Source: Arthrobacter celericrescens
Lineage (GTDB): Bacteria; Actinomycetota; Actinomycetes; Actinomycetales; Micrococcaceae
DNA: 64,000 nucleotides
Reading direction: 5' to 3'
Assembly (NCBI RefSeq): GCF_003614925.1
Contig: NZ_QYLP01000022.1
Span: 1-64,000, forward strand
The number at the start of each line of letters is the position of its first letter. Position 1 is the first letter of the stretch. Positions 41,427 to 49,905 of this stretch are shown piece by piece. The position numbers and the translations under genes are program-made. The notes below the pieces were generated by a model. It was not told where the DNA came from. It made no database searches and saw nothing but the letters and a program-made list of their open reading frames with translations.

Positions 41427-42575
41427 GTGACCGAAAAGATCCAGACCACCGGAACTCCCGACGGCGGCCGGCGGCCGCGCATCGCCGTGCTGTTCGGCGG
41501 CCGCTCCAGCGAGCACGCCGTCAGTTGCGTGACGGCGGCCGGAGTGATGGGCGCGATCGACAAGAGCAAGTACGACGTCATCCCGATCGGGATCGCGAAG
41601 ACCGGCCAATGGGTGCTCCCCAGCGGGGATCCCAGCCAGTGGTCGCTGAGCTCGGCGGAACTGCCGGAAGTGGCCCCCTCGGGCAAGACCGTGACCCTCG
41701 CCGAAATCGGCGGCACGCACCAGCTGGTGGTCACCGAACCAAACGCCGTCCCGCAGGAGCTCGGCTCCGTGGACGTTGTCTTCCCACTGCTGCACGGACC
41801 GTGGGGCGAGGACGGCACCATCCAGGGCCTGCTGGAACTCTCGGATACCCGCTATGTGGGCGCCGGCGTGCTGGCCTCCGCCGTCGGCATGGACAAGCAC
41901 TTCATGAAGGTGGTCTTCGAAGCCGCCGGGCTGAAGGTGGGGCCCTACGTGGCCGTCACCGACCGCGAATGGAGCAACGACGCCGAAGCCGTCCGCAAGC
42001 GGGTCGACCGCCTGGGCTACCCGGTGTTCGTGAAGCCCGCCCGCGCGGGATCCTCGATGGGGATCTCCAAAGTGGACTCGCTCGACGGACTCGACGCCGC
42101 CATCGAGGAAGCCCGCCGCCACGACCTCAAGCTCGTGATCGAAGCCGGTATCAGCGGCCGTGAGATCGAATGCGCCGTGCTCGAAGGACGCGGCACCGAT
42201 GCCCCGCGCACCTCCATGCCCGGCGAAATCGCCGTGACCTCTGGCGGGCACGAGTTCTACGACTTCGCCGCCAAGTACGTCGAGGACGGCGCCGCGGCCT
42301 TGAGCTGCCCGGCGGACATGCCGGAGGAAGCGATCGCCCGCGTCCGCGAGCTTGCCGCCGCGGCGTTTGACGCCGTCGGCGCCGAAGGACTGAGCCGGGT
42401 GGACTTCTTCTACACCCCGGACGGCGAGCTCATCATCAACGAGATCAACACCATGCCCGGGTTCACACCCAAGAGCATGTACCCGCAGATGTGGGCCGCG
42501 TCCGGCCTGCCGTACGCGGAGCTGATCGACGAACTCATCTACCTCGCGCTGAACCGCAAGACCGGCTTGCGCTGA
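41427..42575 (+). CDS. ddl: D-alanine--D-alanine ligase
   Basis: This 382-residue ATP-grasp enzyme makes the D-Ala-D-Ala dipeptide for peptidoglycan. It opens with RIAVLFGGRSSEHAVSC and has HGPWGEDGTIQGLLEL, the ATP-grasp VKPARAGSSMGIS, and the metal-binding INEINTMPGFTPKSMYP at the C-terminus. The start is GTG two bases after gpsA. It converges on the DUF3515 gene with a four-base gap. Confidence 0.96.
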   Translation: MTEKIQTTGTPDGGRRPRIAVLFGGRSSEHAVSCVTAAGVMGAIDKSKYDVIPIGIAKTGQWVLPSGDPSQWSLSSAELPEVAPSGKTVTLAEIGGTHQLVVTEPNAVPQELGSVDVVFPLLHGPWGEDGTIQGLLELSDTRYVGAGVLASAVGMDKHFMKVVFEAAGLKVGPYVAVTDREWSNDAEAVRKRVDRLGYPVFVKPARAGSSMGISKVDSLDGLDAAIEEARRHDLKLVIEAGISGREIECAVLEGRGTDAPRTSMPGEIAVTSGGHEFYDFAAKYVEDGAAALSCPADMPEEAIARVRELAAAAFDAVGAEGLSRVDFFYTPDGELIINEINTMPGFTPKSMYPQMWAASGLPYAELIDELIYLALNRKTGLR

Positions 42576-42579
42576 GCAG

Positions 42580-43095
42580 TCACCTGCTCTTCGGCAGGTT
42601 CTGTAGGTCTTCCTGGCCCACGCAGTGGCGCACGGCCTTGATCTTGCTGGCTGCTTGGGCCAGGTCGGCCAGGACCGTTGCGGAACTGATGACGTTCGGG
42701 TCCATGAGGATTTCGGTGGCGGGCTCCCGGCCGTAGGTGGTCAGGGTCCACACAGGGTTGCCCTCCTTGATCACCCAGTCGACGTCGTTGACGGTGACGC
42801 AGCGGTCGGTGGTGGGGCCGGGGACGTTGACGCCGCACCGCAGGACCACCTGCGAGGGCTCGCCCCACGCCGCGGTGGCCTGGCTATTCGTCTTGCGCAG
42901 CTTGGCGTCGCCGATCGCGTCCGGAAGCGCCACCATCATCGGGGCGCAGGCCGGGTTCGCGGCATCGGACGCCGCCTTGACGTCCACGGCGGGAGAGCAG
43001 GCGGAAAGGGCCAGCAGCGACGCGGCCGCGGCAAGTGCCGCGATCCTCGGGCGGAGACGCGGTGTGCGGAAATGCGGGCCGGACGGAAAATTCAC
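42580..43095 (-). CDS. DUF3515 family lipoprotein
   Basis: This 171-residue actinobacterial protein has a lipoprotein signal with lipobox L30-S-A-C33. It should be anchored on the outer face of the membrane. Its body has several cysteines (PACAPMM, LRCGVN, DRCVTV, RHCVGQ), so disulphides are plausible. The family is almost always next to ddl in actinobacteria; its function is unknown. No terminator separates it from the convergent ddl. Confidence 0.85.
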   Translation of the reverse strand: MNFPSGPHFRTPRLRPRIAALAAAASLLALSACSPAVDVKAASDAANPACAPMMVALPDAIGDAKLRKTNSQATAAWGEPSQVVLRCGVNVPGPTTDRCVTVNDVDWVIKEGNPVWTLTTYGREPATEILMDPNVISSATVLADLAQAASKIKAVRHCVGQEDLQNLPKSR

Positions 43096-43217
43096 CCCCC
43101 AAGCCTATGTGCCGCGGGCAGCCGGAGCGAACCTGAGGAAAGGCTGGAAGGCCTTATCTGCCTGTCATGGGATGATGGCGTGAACAGTTTTGCCCTGGGG
43201 AACGAAGGAATACACGG

Positions 43218-44270
43218 ATGCACAACGACGAAATGCTGCCCGACGCCACGCAGGATGAGCAGAGGCCGCGGAAGAAGAAGTCGCACACCGCGCGCAATGT
43301 CCTGCTGGGCTTTTTGGCTGTGGTCCTGGTCGCGGGAACGATCAGCGGCGTCTACTTGATGAACCTCGCCAACAGCTTCAACACCAAGACCCAGAAGATC
43401 GAGCACGCCTTCCCCGAGGAGTCCACCCGGCCCACCAAGCCCACCCTTCCCAACGGGGGAGAGGCAACGAACATCCTGGTGCTGGGCAGCGACTCCCGCT
43501 CCGCCACGGTCGATACCGCGGAGAAGGGAGCTCCGTCTGACCAGCGCTCCGACTCGATGATGCTGGTCCACATCCCCGCTGACCGGAAGAACATCTTCAT
43601 CACGTCCATCATGCGCGACACCTGGGTGGACATCCCGGGCAACGGGAGTGCCAAGATCAACGCGGCCATGGCGCTCGGCGGCATCCCGCTGGTGGTACAG
43701 ACAGTGGAAGGCATCCTTGACACCCGCGTCGACCACGTTGCCGTGATCGACTTCGAAGGTTTCAAGTCCATGACCGACGCCCTGGGCGGCGTGGAAGTGA
43801 ATGTCCCCATCGCCTTCAGCGCCCGGAACTTCGACTTCGCCAAGGGCAAGCAGGTGCTGAGCGGGGACAAGGCGTTGGTCTTCGTCCGCGAACGCTATGC
43901 CTTCGCCGACGGCGACTACCAGCGGGTGAAGAACCAGCAGCTTTTCATGAAGGCCCTGCTGGGCAAGTTCCTGACCACCGAGACCCTTACCGACCCGGGC
44001 AAGATCAACGCCGTGGTCGACGAGGTTTCCCCCTACGTTTCGGTGGATGAGACCCTGGACGCCGTGGCTGTGGGCAAGCTCGCACTCGAACTGCGCAACG
44101 TGCGTTCCGGCGATGTGGAGAGCTTCACCCTTCCCAACAGCGGAACCGGCTGGTCCGCTGACGGCCAGTCGATTGTGGTGGCGGACCAGTCCGCAATCGA
44201 CGCCCTGAAGAAGGCCCTGAAAGAGGACAAAGTGGGCGAGTACCTTAAAGCCGAGGGCATTGCCAATTAG
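43218..44270 (+). CDS. LytR-CpsA-Psr (LCP) family glycopolymer transferase
   Basis: This 350-residue membrane protein has a basic N-terminal tail, one helix (ARNVLLGFLAVVLVAGTISGV), and an extracytoplasmic LCP domain with NILVLGSDSRSA, SDSMMLVHI, TSIMRDTWVDIPG and VFVRERYAFADGDYQR. LCP enzymes transfer lipid-linked polymers such as teichoic acid, capsule or arabinogalactan to peptidoglycan. GAAGGAATACACGG precedes the ATG. It opens the large polysaccharide locus and would do the final attachment step. Confidence 0.92.
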   Translation: MHNDEMLPDATQDEQRPRKKKSHTARNVLLGFLAVVLVAGTISGVYLMNLANSFNTKTQKIEHAFPEESTRPTKPTLPNGGEATNILVLGSDSRSATVDTAEKGAPSDQRSDSMMLVHIPADRKNIFITSIMRDTWVDIPGNGSAKINAAMALGGIPLVVQTVEGILDTRVDHVAVIDFEGFKSMTDALGGVEVNVPIAFSARNFDFAKGKQVLSGDKALVFVRERYAFADGDYQRVKNQQLFMKALLGKFLTTETLTDPGKINAVVDEVSPYVSVDETLDAVAVGKLALELRNVRSGDVESFTLPNSGTGWSADGQSIVVADQSAIDALKKALKEDKVGEYLKAEGIAN

Positions 44271-44429
44271 TCCAAATCAAGGACGTGATGCGGCTTCGCG
44301 CCACGGAGTGAATTATGCTGGACACGATCTTATTGACGGAACCGACTGATTCGCTTTGACTAACCGGCCGGGTTTGCCAGCCTCAGCAGCGGCGGGCAGG
44401 ACCTGCCGCAATCGCTGCGGGGGGCAACG

Positions 44430-45128
44430 ATGAGGAAGTATTGCAGTGGGGTACGCAAGTGCGCCGCGGTGCTTGCGCTTGCCGTGACCCTGGGAATCCA
44501 GGCGGGGGCCGCACACGCGGAAGAGACCCCCGGCCCGATCATCGACAACCCGGTTGACCCGGGGACCATCATTCCCGGGACTACGGACCCCATCGACCTC
44601 GGCGGGACAACCGAGCCCGGCACCGGTGACCCCGCAACGACCGACCCTGGCACGACCGATCCCGCGCCTTCCGGTTCCGAAACGAGCGGTCCGGTGACCA
44701 ACCTTCCCGGAACCATACTTCCCGACGGAGAAAGCGGAGGAACCGTTACGAATCCGGTGGAGCCCGCGCCGAACCCGGTTCCCCAGACCCCGGCCGCACC
44801 CGCGCCCGCCCCTTTCATCGTGGAGCAGCCAGCCGTCCAGCCGCTCCAGGATCCGGGCGCCGGGCAGATCGTTCCCCAGCCGGAGACCCCGGCTGCCACC
44901 ACCAGCACCACCCCCGCTCCGAAACCTGCCGTCCCCGCGAAGACCGCAGCCCCTGTGCCCATCCCTGAACCGGTGGCAAAGACCCTCGACTCCGTGGTTT
45001 CGGTGGCCACCGGCAGCCCGTTGCACGTACAGATCATCACGGTCCTTGCGCTGCTCGGGGCCGGGTTTGCCTACTTCCGGTTCATGGGCTCCAAGTCCCC
45101 GAGGACGCCGGTCCGGAGCCATAAGTAA
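44430..45128 (+). CDS. Secreted Pro/Thr-rich surface protein with C-terminal membrane anchor
   Basis: This 232-residue protein has a signal peptide (VLALAVTLGIQAGAAHA, cleavage likely after residue 30) and about 165 residues rich in Pro, Thr, Gly and Ala, with short degenerate repeats of the type TDPGTTDP. A final membrane helix (IITVLALLGAGFAYFRF) is followed by a basic tail. The layout resembles LPxTG-like anchored stalk proteins, but I see no clear sorting motif. Many Thr and Ser could be O-glycosylated. GGGGGG lies seven bases before the ATG. The 159 bases upstream carry no gene. It is followed five bases later by a glycosyltransferase gene. Confidence 0.75.
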   Translation: MRKYCSGVRKCAAVLALAVTLGIQAGAAHAEETPGPIIDNPVDPGTIIPGTTDPIDLGGTTEPGTGDPATTDPGTTDPAPSGSETSGPVTNLPGTILPDGESGGTVTNPVEPAPNPVPQTPAAPAPAPFIVEQPAVQPLQDPGAGQIVPQPETPAATTSTTPAPKPAVPAKTAAPVPIPEPVAKTLDSVVSVATGSPLHVQIITVLALLGAGFAYFRFMGSKSPRTPVRSHK

Positions 45129-45133
45129 GCCCA

Positions 45134-46393
45134 ATGCAGACCGCCACACAAGCAGGCGTTGACGAACAACGCTGCGAGGATACTCCGCGCCTGACTCTCG
45201 TCACCCATTCCTATTGGCCTGAGAGCAGCCCGCCACAGCGCCGTTGGACCGCCTTCATCAAGGAGTTCGCCGCCGCAGGGTGGAACGTCGACGTCGTCGC
45301 GCCGGTCGCGCACACGCCTTACGGACGCCGTGAGCTTCCCCGCGATACTGCCGGCTGGCCTATGCGCAGCCAGGAGGGCCCCAACTCGGAACTGATCGTG
45401 CGCGTGCCGTACCTCCGGCACGGCGCCTCACACCTCGCGCGCTTCCTTGACCAGTGCTATTCCGCGGCGCTGTCCGTGCCGCTCGGCCTGCTGACCCGGC
45501 GGCCCGACGTCGTCATTGTCACGGCTCCCAGCCTCCCGACCCTGGGAGCCGGGTATGTCCTCTCGCGGTTGCGGCGGGTTCCGCTGATCGTAGAGATGCG
45601 GGACGCCTGGCCGGACCTGGCCCGCGACGCCCGCCTCGTCCAAGGCAAGGTCAAGAGCCTGGCTGAGTACGCCGTCGAATTCGTGCAGCGCCGGGCGGAC
45701 CTGGTGGTCACCGTCACCGAAGGCTTCGCGTCGACCCTCAGGAGCCGCGGACTGGCCAACGTGGCCACGGTCAGCAACGGTGTCCGGTTGGAACAGATCC
45801 CCACCCTCGGGCCTCCCGCCCTGGAGCGGGACACCTTCGAAGTCCTGTACCTGGGCAACCACGGCAGGAGCCAGAAGCTCGACATCGCCATCCGGGCCAG
45901 CGCCCTGGTGGGCGATTCCATGCACCTGCACATGGTGGGCAGCGGAGTGAAACGCCGCGAACTCGAGCAGCTCGCGCTCGAACTGGACGCGCCCGTGACC
46001 TTCCATGACCCGATGCACGGCAAGGACGTCATGGAGCGCTACGCGTCGGCGGATACCTGCCTGGTCTCCCTCCGGGACGACTGGAAATCCTTCGAGACCA
46101 CGGTGCCGTCGAAGACCTACGAGGTTCTCGCCGTCGGCCGGCACGTCACCGCGGTGGTCCGCGGCGAGGCCGCCCGCATCATCGAAGACGCCGGCGCCGG
46201 GGACATCGTTGAGAGCAGCCCGGAGGCACTGGCGTCCCTGTGGACCGCGCTGGCCAAGGACCGCGGCCGGCTGATCCGCAACGGAGACGGCCGGCAATGG
46301 GTCAAGGAGCACGCCGACTACCCCTTCCTCGCTGCGCGCTACATGGAGCTGATCAAGGACGTCCTCGCTACTTCCCGGAGGCGCCGCCGATGA
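45134..46393 (+). CDS. GT4 family glycosyltransferase (WbuB-like)
   Basis: This 419-residue GT-B enzyme starts its fold with TLVTHSYWPESSPPQRRW and carries LIVEMRDAWPD at the inter-domain region and a C-terminal donor site around VPSKTYEVLAVGRH. The pattern resembles WbuB, which transfers N-acetyl-fucosamine-type sugars in O-antigen synthesis; the true donor is unknown. It has no strong ribosome-binding site, and may be coupled to the preceding gene. Its stop overlaps the start of the next glycosyltransferase (ATGA). Confidence 0.85.
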   Translation: MQTATQAGVDEQRCEDTPRLTLVTHSYWPESSPPQRRWTAFIKEFAAAGWNVDVVAPVAHTPYGRRELPRDTAGWPMRSQEGPNSELIVRVPYLRHGASHLARFLDQCYSAALSVPLGLLTRRPDVVIVTAPSLPTLGAGYVLSRLRRVPLIVEMRDAWPDLARDARLVQGKVKSLAEYAVEFVQRRADLVVTVTEGFASTLRSRGLANVATVSNGVRLEQIPTLGPPALERDTFEVLYLGNHGRSQKLDIAIRASALVGDSMHLHMVGSGVKRRELEQLALELDAPVTFHDPMHGKDVMERYASADTCLVSLRDDWKSFETTVPSKTYEVLAVGRHVTAVVRGEAARIIEDAGAGDIVESSPEALASLWTALAKDRGRLIRNGDGRQWVKEHADYPFLAARYMELIKDVLATSRRRRR

Positions 46394-48138
46394 AGGAGCT
46401 CCTCACCAACCTCCGCCTCGCGGCAGGCACCGCGCGCGAACACCTGGCCGACGACCCGGCACTGCTGGCCCTCCAGGTCTCGCGGCGGATGCCGTCCCGC
46501 CTGGTGCGCACACTGGCGAAAGCCGCGACCAAGGCCGCCGGGCCCGGTTCGTCGAATGGACCCGTGCTGCTCGCCGGACTGATGGCGGGCGAAGACCAGG
46601 ACGTGGTCCGGCGGCTCGAAGCGGCCCTCACGCACGGCACTCCGTCCGCGGCGCACAGCAGGGCGATGGCCGACGTCGCGCTGGTCGCCAACCGCCCCGA
46701 CCTCGCCGATTCCTTCCTCCGCCACTCCGCCGGGGCCCGCCACCACCGCGCCGCGCAGGCACGCAGGTTCTGGTACGACGGCGACGTCAGCGCCGCCGTC
46801 GGGATCCTGGACGGTGCCGCCAGCGGAGCCGAGCGCCGGCAACGCAACCGGCTCGCCGCAGAGCTGCGGCTCCTTGAGGGGTGGACGCCCACCCTCGCAC
46901 CCGTGCCGTACGAACCGCGCCAGCGCAGGGTGCTGCACGTCCTCACGAATTCGCTGCCGCACACCGCCAGCGGCTATGCCCAACGCTCGCATTCGGTCCT
47001 CCTGGCCCAAAAGGACGCAGGCTGGGACACCATGGCAGTGACCAGGGTGGGCTATCCGGTGCAGGTGGGCAAGCTCGCTGCACGGCACCGCGACGTGGTG
47101 GACGGCATTGCCTACCAGAGGTTGCTGCCGGCCCGCCTGGCCCCGACCGTCGACGGACGCCTCCAACAGCAGGCCGAGGCGCTGCTGGAGCTGGCGCTCG
47201 AGTTCCGGCCGGCGGTGCTGCACACGACCACACATTACGTGAACGCCCTCGTCACCCGTGCGGTCGCCGAAGCGCTCGGCATTCCCTGGGTCTACGAGGT
47301 CCGCGGGCAACTTGCCGACACCTGGGCATCCACCCGTGGACCCGAGGCGAAGAACAGCCAACGGTACCGGCTCTTCCAGGAACGCGAAGCGGAAGCCATG
47401 CGTTCCGCGGACCTGGTGGTGACCCTTGGCGCGGCGATGAAGGAGAACATCGTCTCCGCCGGCGTGCCGGGGGAGAAGGTCCTCGTGGCGCCGAACGCCG
47501 TGGGCGGCGACTTCCTGGCCGAACCGAGGCCGGCAGCGGAGGCGCGCTCGCAGCTCGGCCTGGACCCGGGCGCCCTGTACATCGGCACGGTCAGCAGCCT
47601 GGTGGCCTACGAAGGCCTTGACGACTTGGTCTCGGCGTTCGCCCTGCTGGCGCCGCAGCACCCGCGGCTGAAGCTGCTCATAGTCGGCGACGGCGTGGCG
47701 CTGCCGGCACTGCGCGAACAGGTACGCGCCGCCGGGCTGGAGCACCGGGCAGTGTTCACCGGGCGGGTTCCGCGGCACCAGGCCCACCAGTACCATCAGG
47801 CCCTGGACGTGTTTGTCGTGCCGCGCAAGGACCTGTCGGTAGCCCGGGACGTGACACCATTGAAGCCGGTGGAGGCCATGGCCTGCGCCCGTCCGGTCGT
47901 AGCCAGCCGGCTCCCGGCGCTCGGCGAGATCGTGGAGGACGGCGTCACCGGTTTCCTGGTGTCACCCGAACATCCGCATGGCCTGGCCGCGCGGATCGCC
48001 GAACTCCTCGCGTCCAAGGAACTGCGGAAAGCGTTCGGCGAGGCCGGCCGCAAGGCGGTCCTGGAAACGAGAACCTGGCAGGCGAACGCCAGGGCCCTGG
48101 CCTCGGCCTATGCGAATTTGATGGAGGCACTACGTTGA
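46390..48138 (+). CDS. GT4 family glycosyltransferase with helical N-terminal domain
   Basis: This 582-residue protein has an alpha-helical N-terminal domain of about 170 residues of unknown role. A complete GT4 domain follows: RRVLHVLTNSLPHTASGYAQ, WVYEVRGQLADTWAS, GTVSSLVAYEGLDDLV, and the donor loop TPLKPVEAMACARPVVAS. The GT4 part closely resembles module A of the 1503-residue protein (YEVRGIWE, GYTGSLVAYEGLPDLL, SPLKPLEAMAS). Its start overlaps the previous stop, and its own stop overlaps the start of the permease gene. Confidence 0.85.
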   Translation: MKELLTNLRLAAGTAREHLADDPALLALQVSRRMPSRLVRTLAKAATKAAGPGSSNGPVLLAGLMAGEDQDVVRRLEAALTHGTPSAAHSRAMADVALVANRPDLADSFLRHSAGARHHRAAQARRFWYDGDVSAAVGILDGAASGAERRQRNRLAAELRLLEGWTPTLAPVPYEPRQRRVLHVLTNSLPHTASGYAQRSHSVLLAQKDAGWDTMAVTRVGYPVQVGKLAARHRDVVDGIAYQRLLPARLAPTVDGRLQQQAEALLELALEFRPAVLHTTTHYVNALVTRAVAEALGIPWVYEVRGQLADTWASTRGPEAKNSQRYRLFQEREAEAMRSADLVVTLGAAMKENIVSAGVPGEKVLVAPNAVGGDFLAEPRPAAEARSQLGLDPGALYIGTVSSLVAYEGLDDLVSAFALLAPQHPRLKLLIVGDGVALPALREQVRAAGLEHRAVFTGRVPRHQAHQYHQALDVFVVPRKDLSVARDVTPLKPVEAMACARPVVASRLPALGEIVEDGVTGFLVSPEHPHGLAARIAELLASKELRKAFGEAGRKAVLETRTWQANARALASAYANLMEALR

Positions 48139-49031
48139 GCACGGAAACACCCGCGAAACCCCAAGGGCCCCAGCCGACCGCGGTGGCCACCTCCGTGAAC
48201 CTGCGCGACCTGCGCCGGGTCGGCGCGCGCCCGCCGCTGCTCGACTACCTGGTGTCCCTGTGGGACTACCGGCACTTCGTGTACTACGATGCCCAGGCAC
48301 GCGTGCAGACCGGCAACGAGCAGGACAAGCTCGGCCGGGCCTGGCTCGTCCTGAGCCCGCTCCTCAACGGGCTGATGTTCTACCTCATCATGGGCGTGCT
48401 CCTGAAGTCCGGGCACGGCATCGAGAACTTCGTGGCCTACTTGGTGATCGGCGTGTTCCTCTTCCAGATGTCATCGCGGGCGATCTCCGTCTCCTCGCGG
48501 GCCATCGCCGGGAACAAGAACGTCATCCATGCCTTCCAGTTCCCCCGGGCGAGCCTGGTCCTTGCGGCCAACCTGAGGGAACTGTTCGCCAACATCCCGG
48601 TGCTGATCACGATGCTCGTCCTGGTGATCGTCCTGCCGCCCGCCGAGGAAATCTCCCTGCGCTGGCTCATGCTGGTTCCGGTGGTGGGCCTGCAGTTCCT
48701 CTTCAACCTCGGGCTCGGCCTGATCCTGGCGCGCCTGGTCTCCATGTTCAACGACGTGAACCAGCTGATCTCCTACGCGCTGCGGCTGTGGATGTACATG
48801 TCCTGCCTGTTCTTCTCCATCGACAAGTTCGACTCGGTTCCGTGGCTGAAGAACGTCATGGAATACAACCCGCTTTACAACGTGGTCCACCTCGCGCGTG
48901 AAAACGTGCTCTACGGAAGCTTCGGCGGCTGGCGGGCGTGGGCGATCCTCGCACTCTGGTCCCTGGCGACCCTCGCAATCGGAATGGTCTTCTTCTGGAA
49001 GGGGGAGGAGTCCTATGGCCGAGAGCTCTGA
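48135..49031 (+). CDS. Polysaccharide ABC exporter permease (Wzm/TagG type)
   Basis: This 298-residue ABC-2 membrane protein has six predicted helices, starting with AWLVLSPLLNGLMFYLIMGV, and the family phrase MEYNPLYNVVHLAREN near the C-terminus. Such permeases export lipid-linked O-antigen or teichoic acid chains assembled in the cytoplasm. The start is TTG at 48135, overlapping the previous stop. It is paired with the ATPase gene that begins 17 bases before its end. Confidence 0.9.
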   Translation: MSTETPAKPQGPQPTAVATSVNLRDLRRVGARPPLLDYLVSLWDYRHFVYYDAQARVQTGNEQDKLGRAWLVLSPLLNGLMFYLIMGVLLKSGHGIENFVAYLVIGVFLFQMSSRAISVSSRAIAGNKNVIHAFQFPRASLVLAANLRELFANIPVLITMLVLVIVLPPAEEISLRWLMLVPVVGLQFLFNLGLGLILARLVSMFNDVNQLISYALRLWMYMSCLFFSIDKFDSVPWLKNVMEYNPLYNVVHLARENVLYGSFGGWRAWAILALWSLATLAIGMVFFWKGEESYGREL

Positions 49032-49905
49032 TCTGAACTTCATCGAAGGCACTCCAGCCGTCGTCATCGACAAGGTCAGCATGACCTACCGGACCACCAG
49101 CCGCAGCCGGGACGGATCTTCCGCGCCGGCAGTCCGCTGGAAAGGGTTCCGCTCCGCCGTCAGCCGCACAAAGGCCGTGGAAGTGCCGGCACTCAAGGAA
49201 CTTTCCCTCGTGGTCGAACACGGGGAGTCGGTCGGCGTCATCGGCCGCAACGGATCGGGCAAGAGCACGCTGCTCAAACTCGTCGGCGGCCAGGTTCCGC
49301 CCACTTCCGGCGCTGTCTACGCCACCTCGACGCCCGTGATGCTCGGCGTCAACGCGGCACTGATCCCCGGGCTCTCAGGCGACCAGAACATCGTCCTCGG
49401 TTGCCTGGCCATGGGCATGACCCACCAGCAGATCGACGCCAAGTACGACGCGATCGTGGAGCTCTCCGGCCTCGAAGAAGCCATCCGCATGCCCATGAAG
49501 TCCTACTCGGCGGGCATGAGTTCACGGCTCCGCTTCGCGATCGCGGCCAGCATCGATCCCGAGATCCTCATCATCGATGAGGCCTTGAACACCGGCGACG
49601 CCCAGTTCAAGGACCGCACGCGCAAGAAGATGCTCGAACTGCTGGGCCAGGCGGGCACGGTCTTCCTGGTGAGCCACAGCATGCCCACCATCAAGGAGCT
49701 GTGCAACAGGGCGATCTGGATCGACCAGGGCGAGCTGATCGCCGACGGCGAACCGGACCACATCATCAAGTGGTACCGCATGTTCACCCAGAAACTGGCC
49801 GAAGGCGACCGCTTCGGCGCCATGAAGCTCCGGCGCCGGATGATCAACGACCTGGAAGTCGCTGACGTCGCCGACCGCAACTCCCTGAGGCGGTCCCGCG
49901 CGTGA
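49015..49905 (+). CDS. Polysaccharide ABC exporter ATPase (Wzt/TagH type)
   Basis: This 296-residue ATPase has Walker A G77-RNGSGKST, the subfamily signature YSAGMSSRLRFAIA, and Walker B EILIIDEALNTGD. The SAGM form of the signature is typical of Wzt/TagH. An insertion after the first strand (about residues 28-52) separates TYRTTSRS from KAVEVPALKEL. The C-terminus has only a short extension, so the carbohydrate-binding domain of O9a-type Wzt is absent. The ATG at 49015 follows GGGGGAGGAG and overlaps the permease gene. Confidence 0.92.
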   Translation: MAESSDLNFIEGTPAVVIDKVSMTYRTTSRSRDGSSAPAVRWKGFRSAVSRTKAVEVPALKELSLVVEHGESVGVIGRNGSGKSTLLKLVGGQVPPTSGAVYATSTPVMLGVNAALIPGLSGDQNIVLGCLAMGMTHQQIDAKYDAIVELSGLEEAIRMPMKSYSAGMSSRLRFAIAASIDPEILIIDEALNTGDAQFKDRTRKKMLELLGQAGTVFLVSHSMPTIKELCNRAIWIDQGELIADGEPDHIIKWYRMFTQKLAEGDRFGAMKLRRRMINDLEVADVADRNSLRRSRA

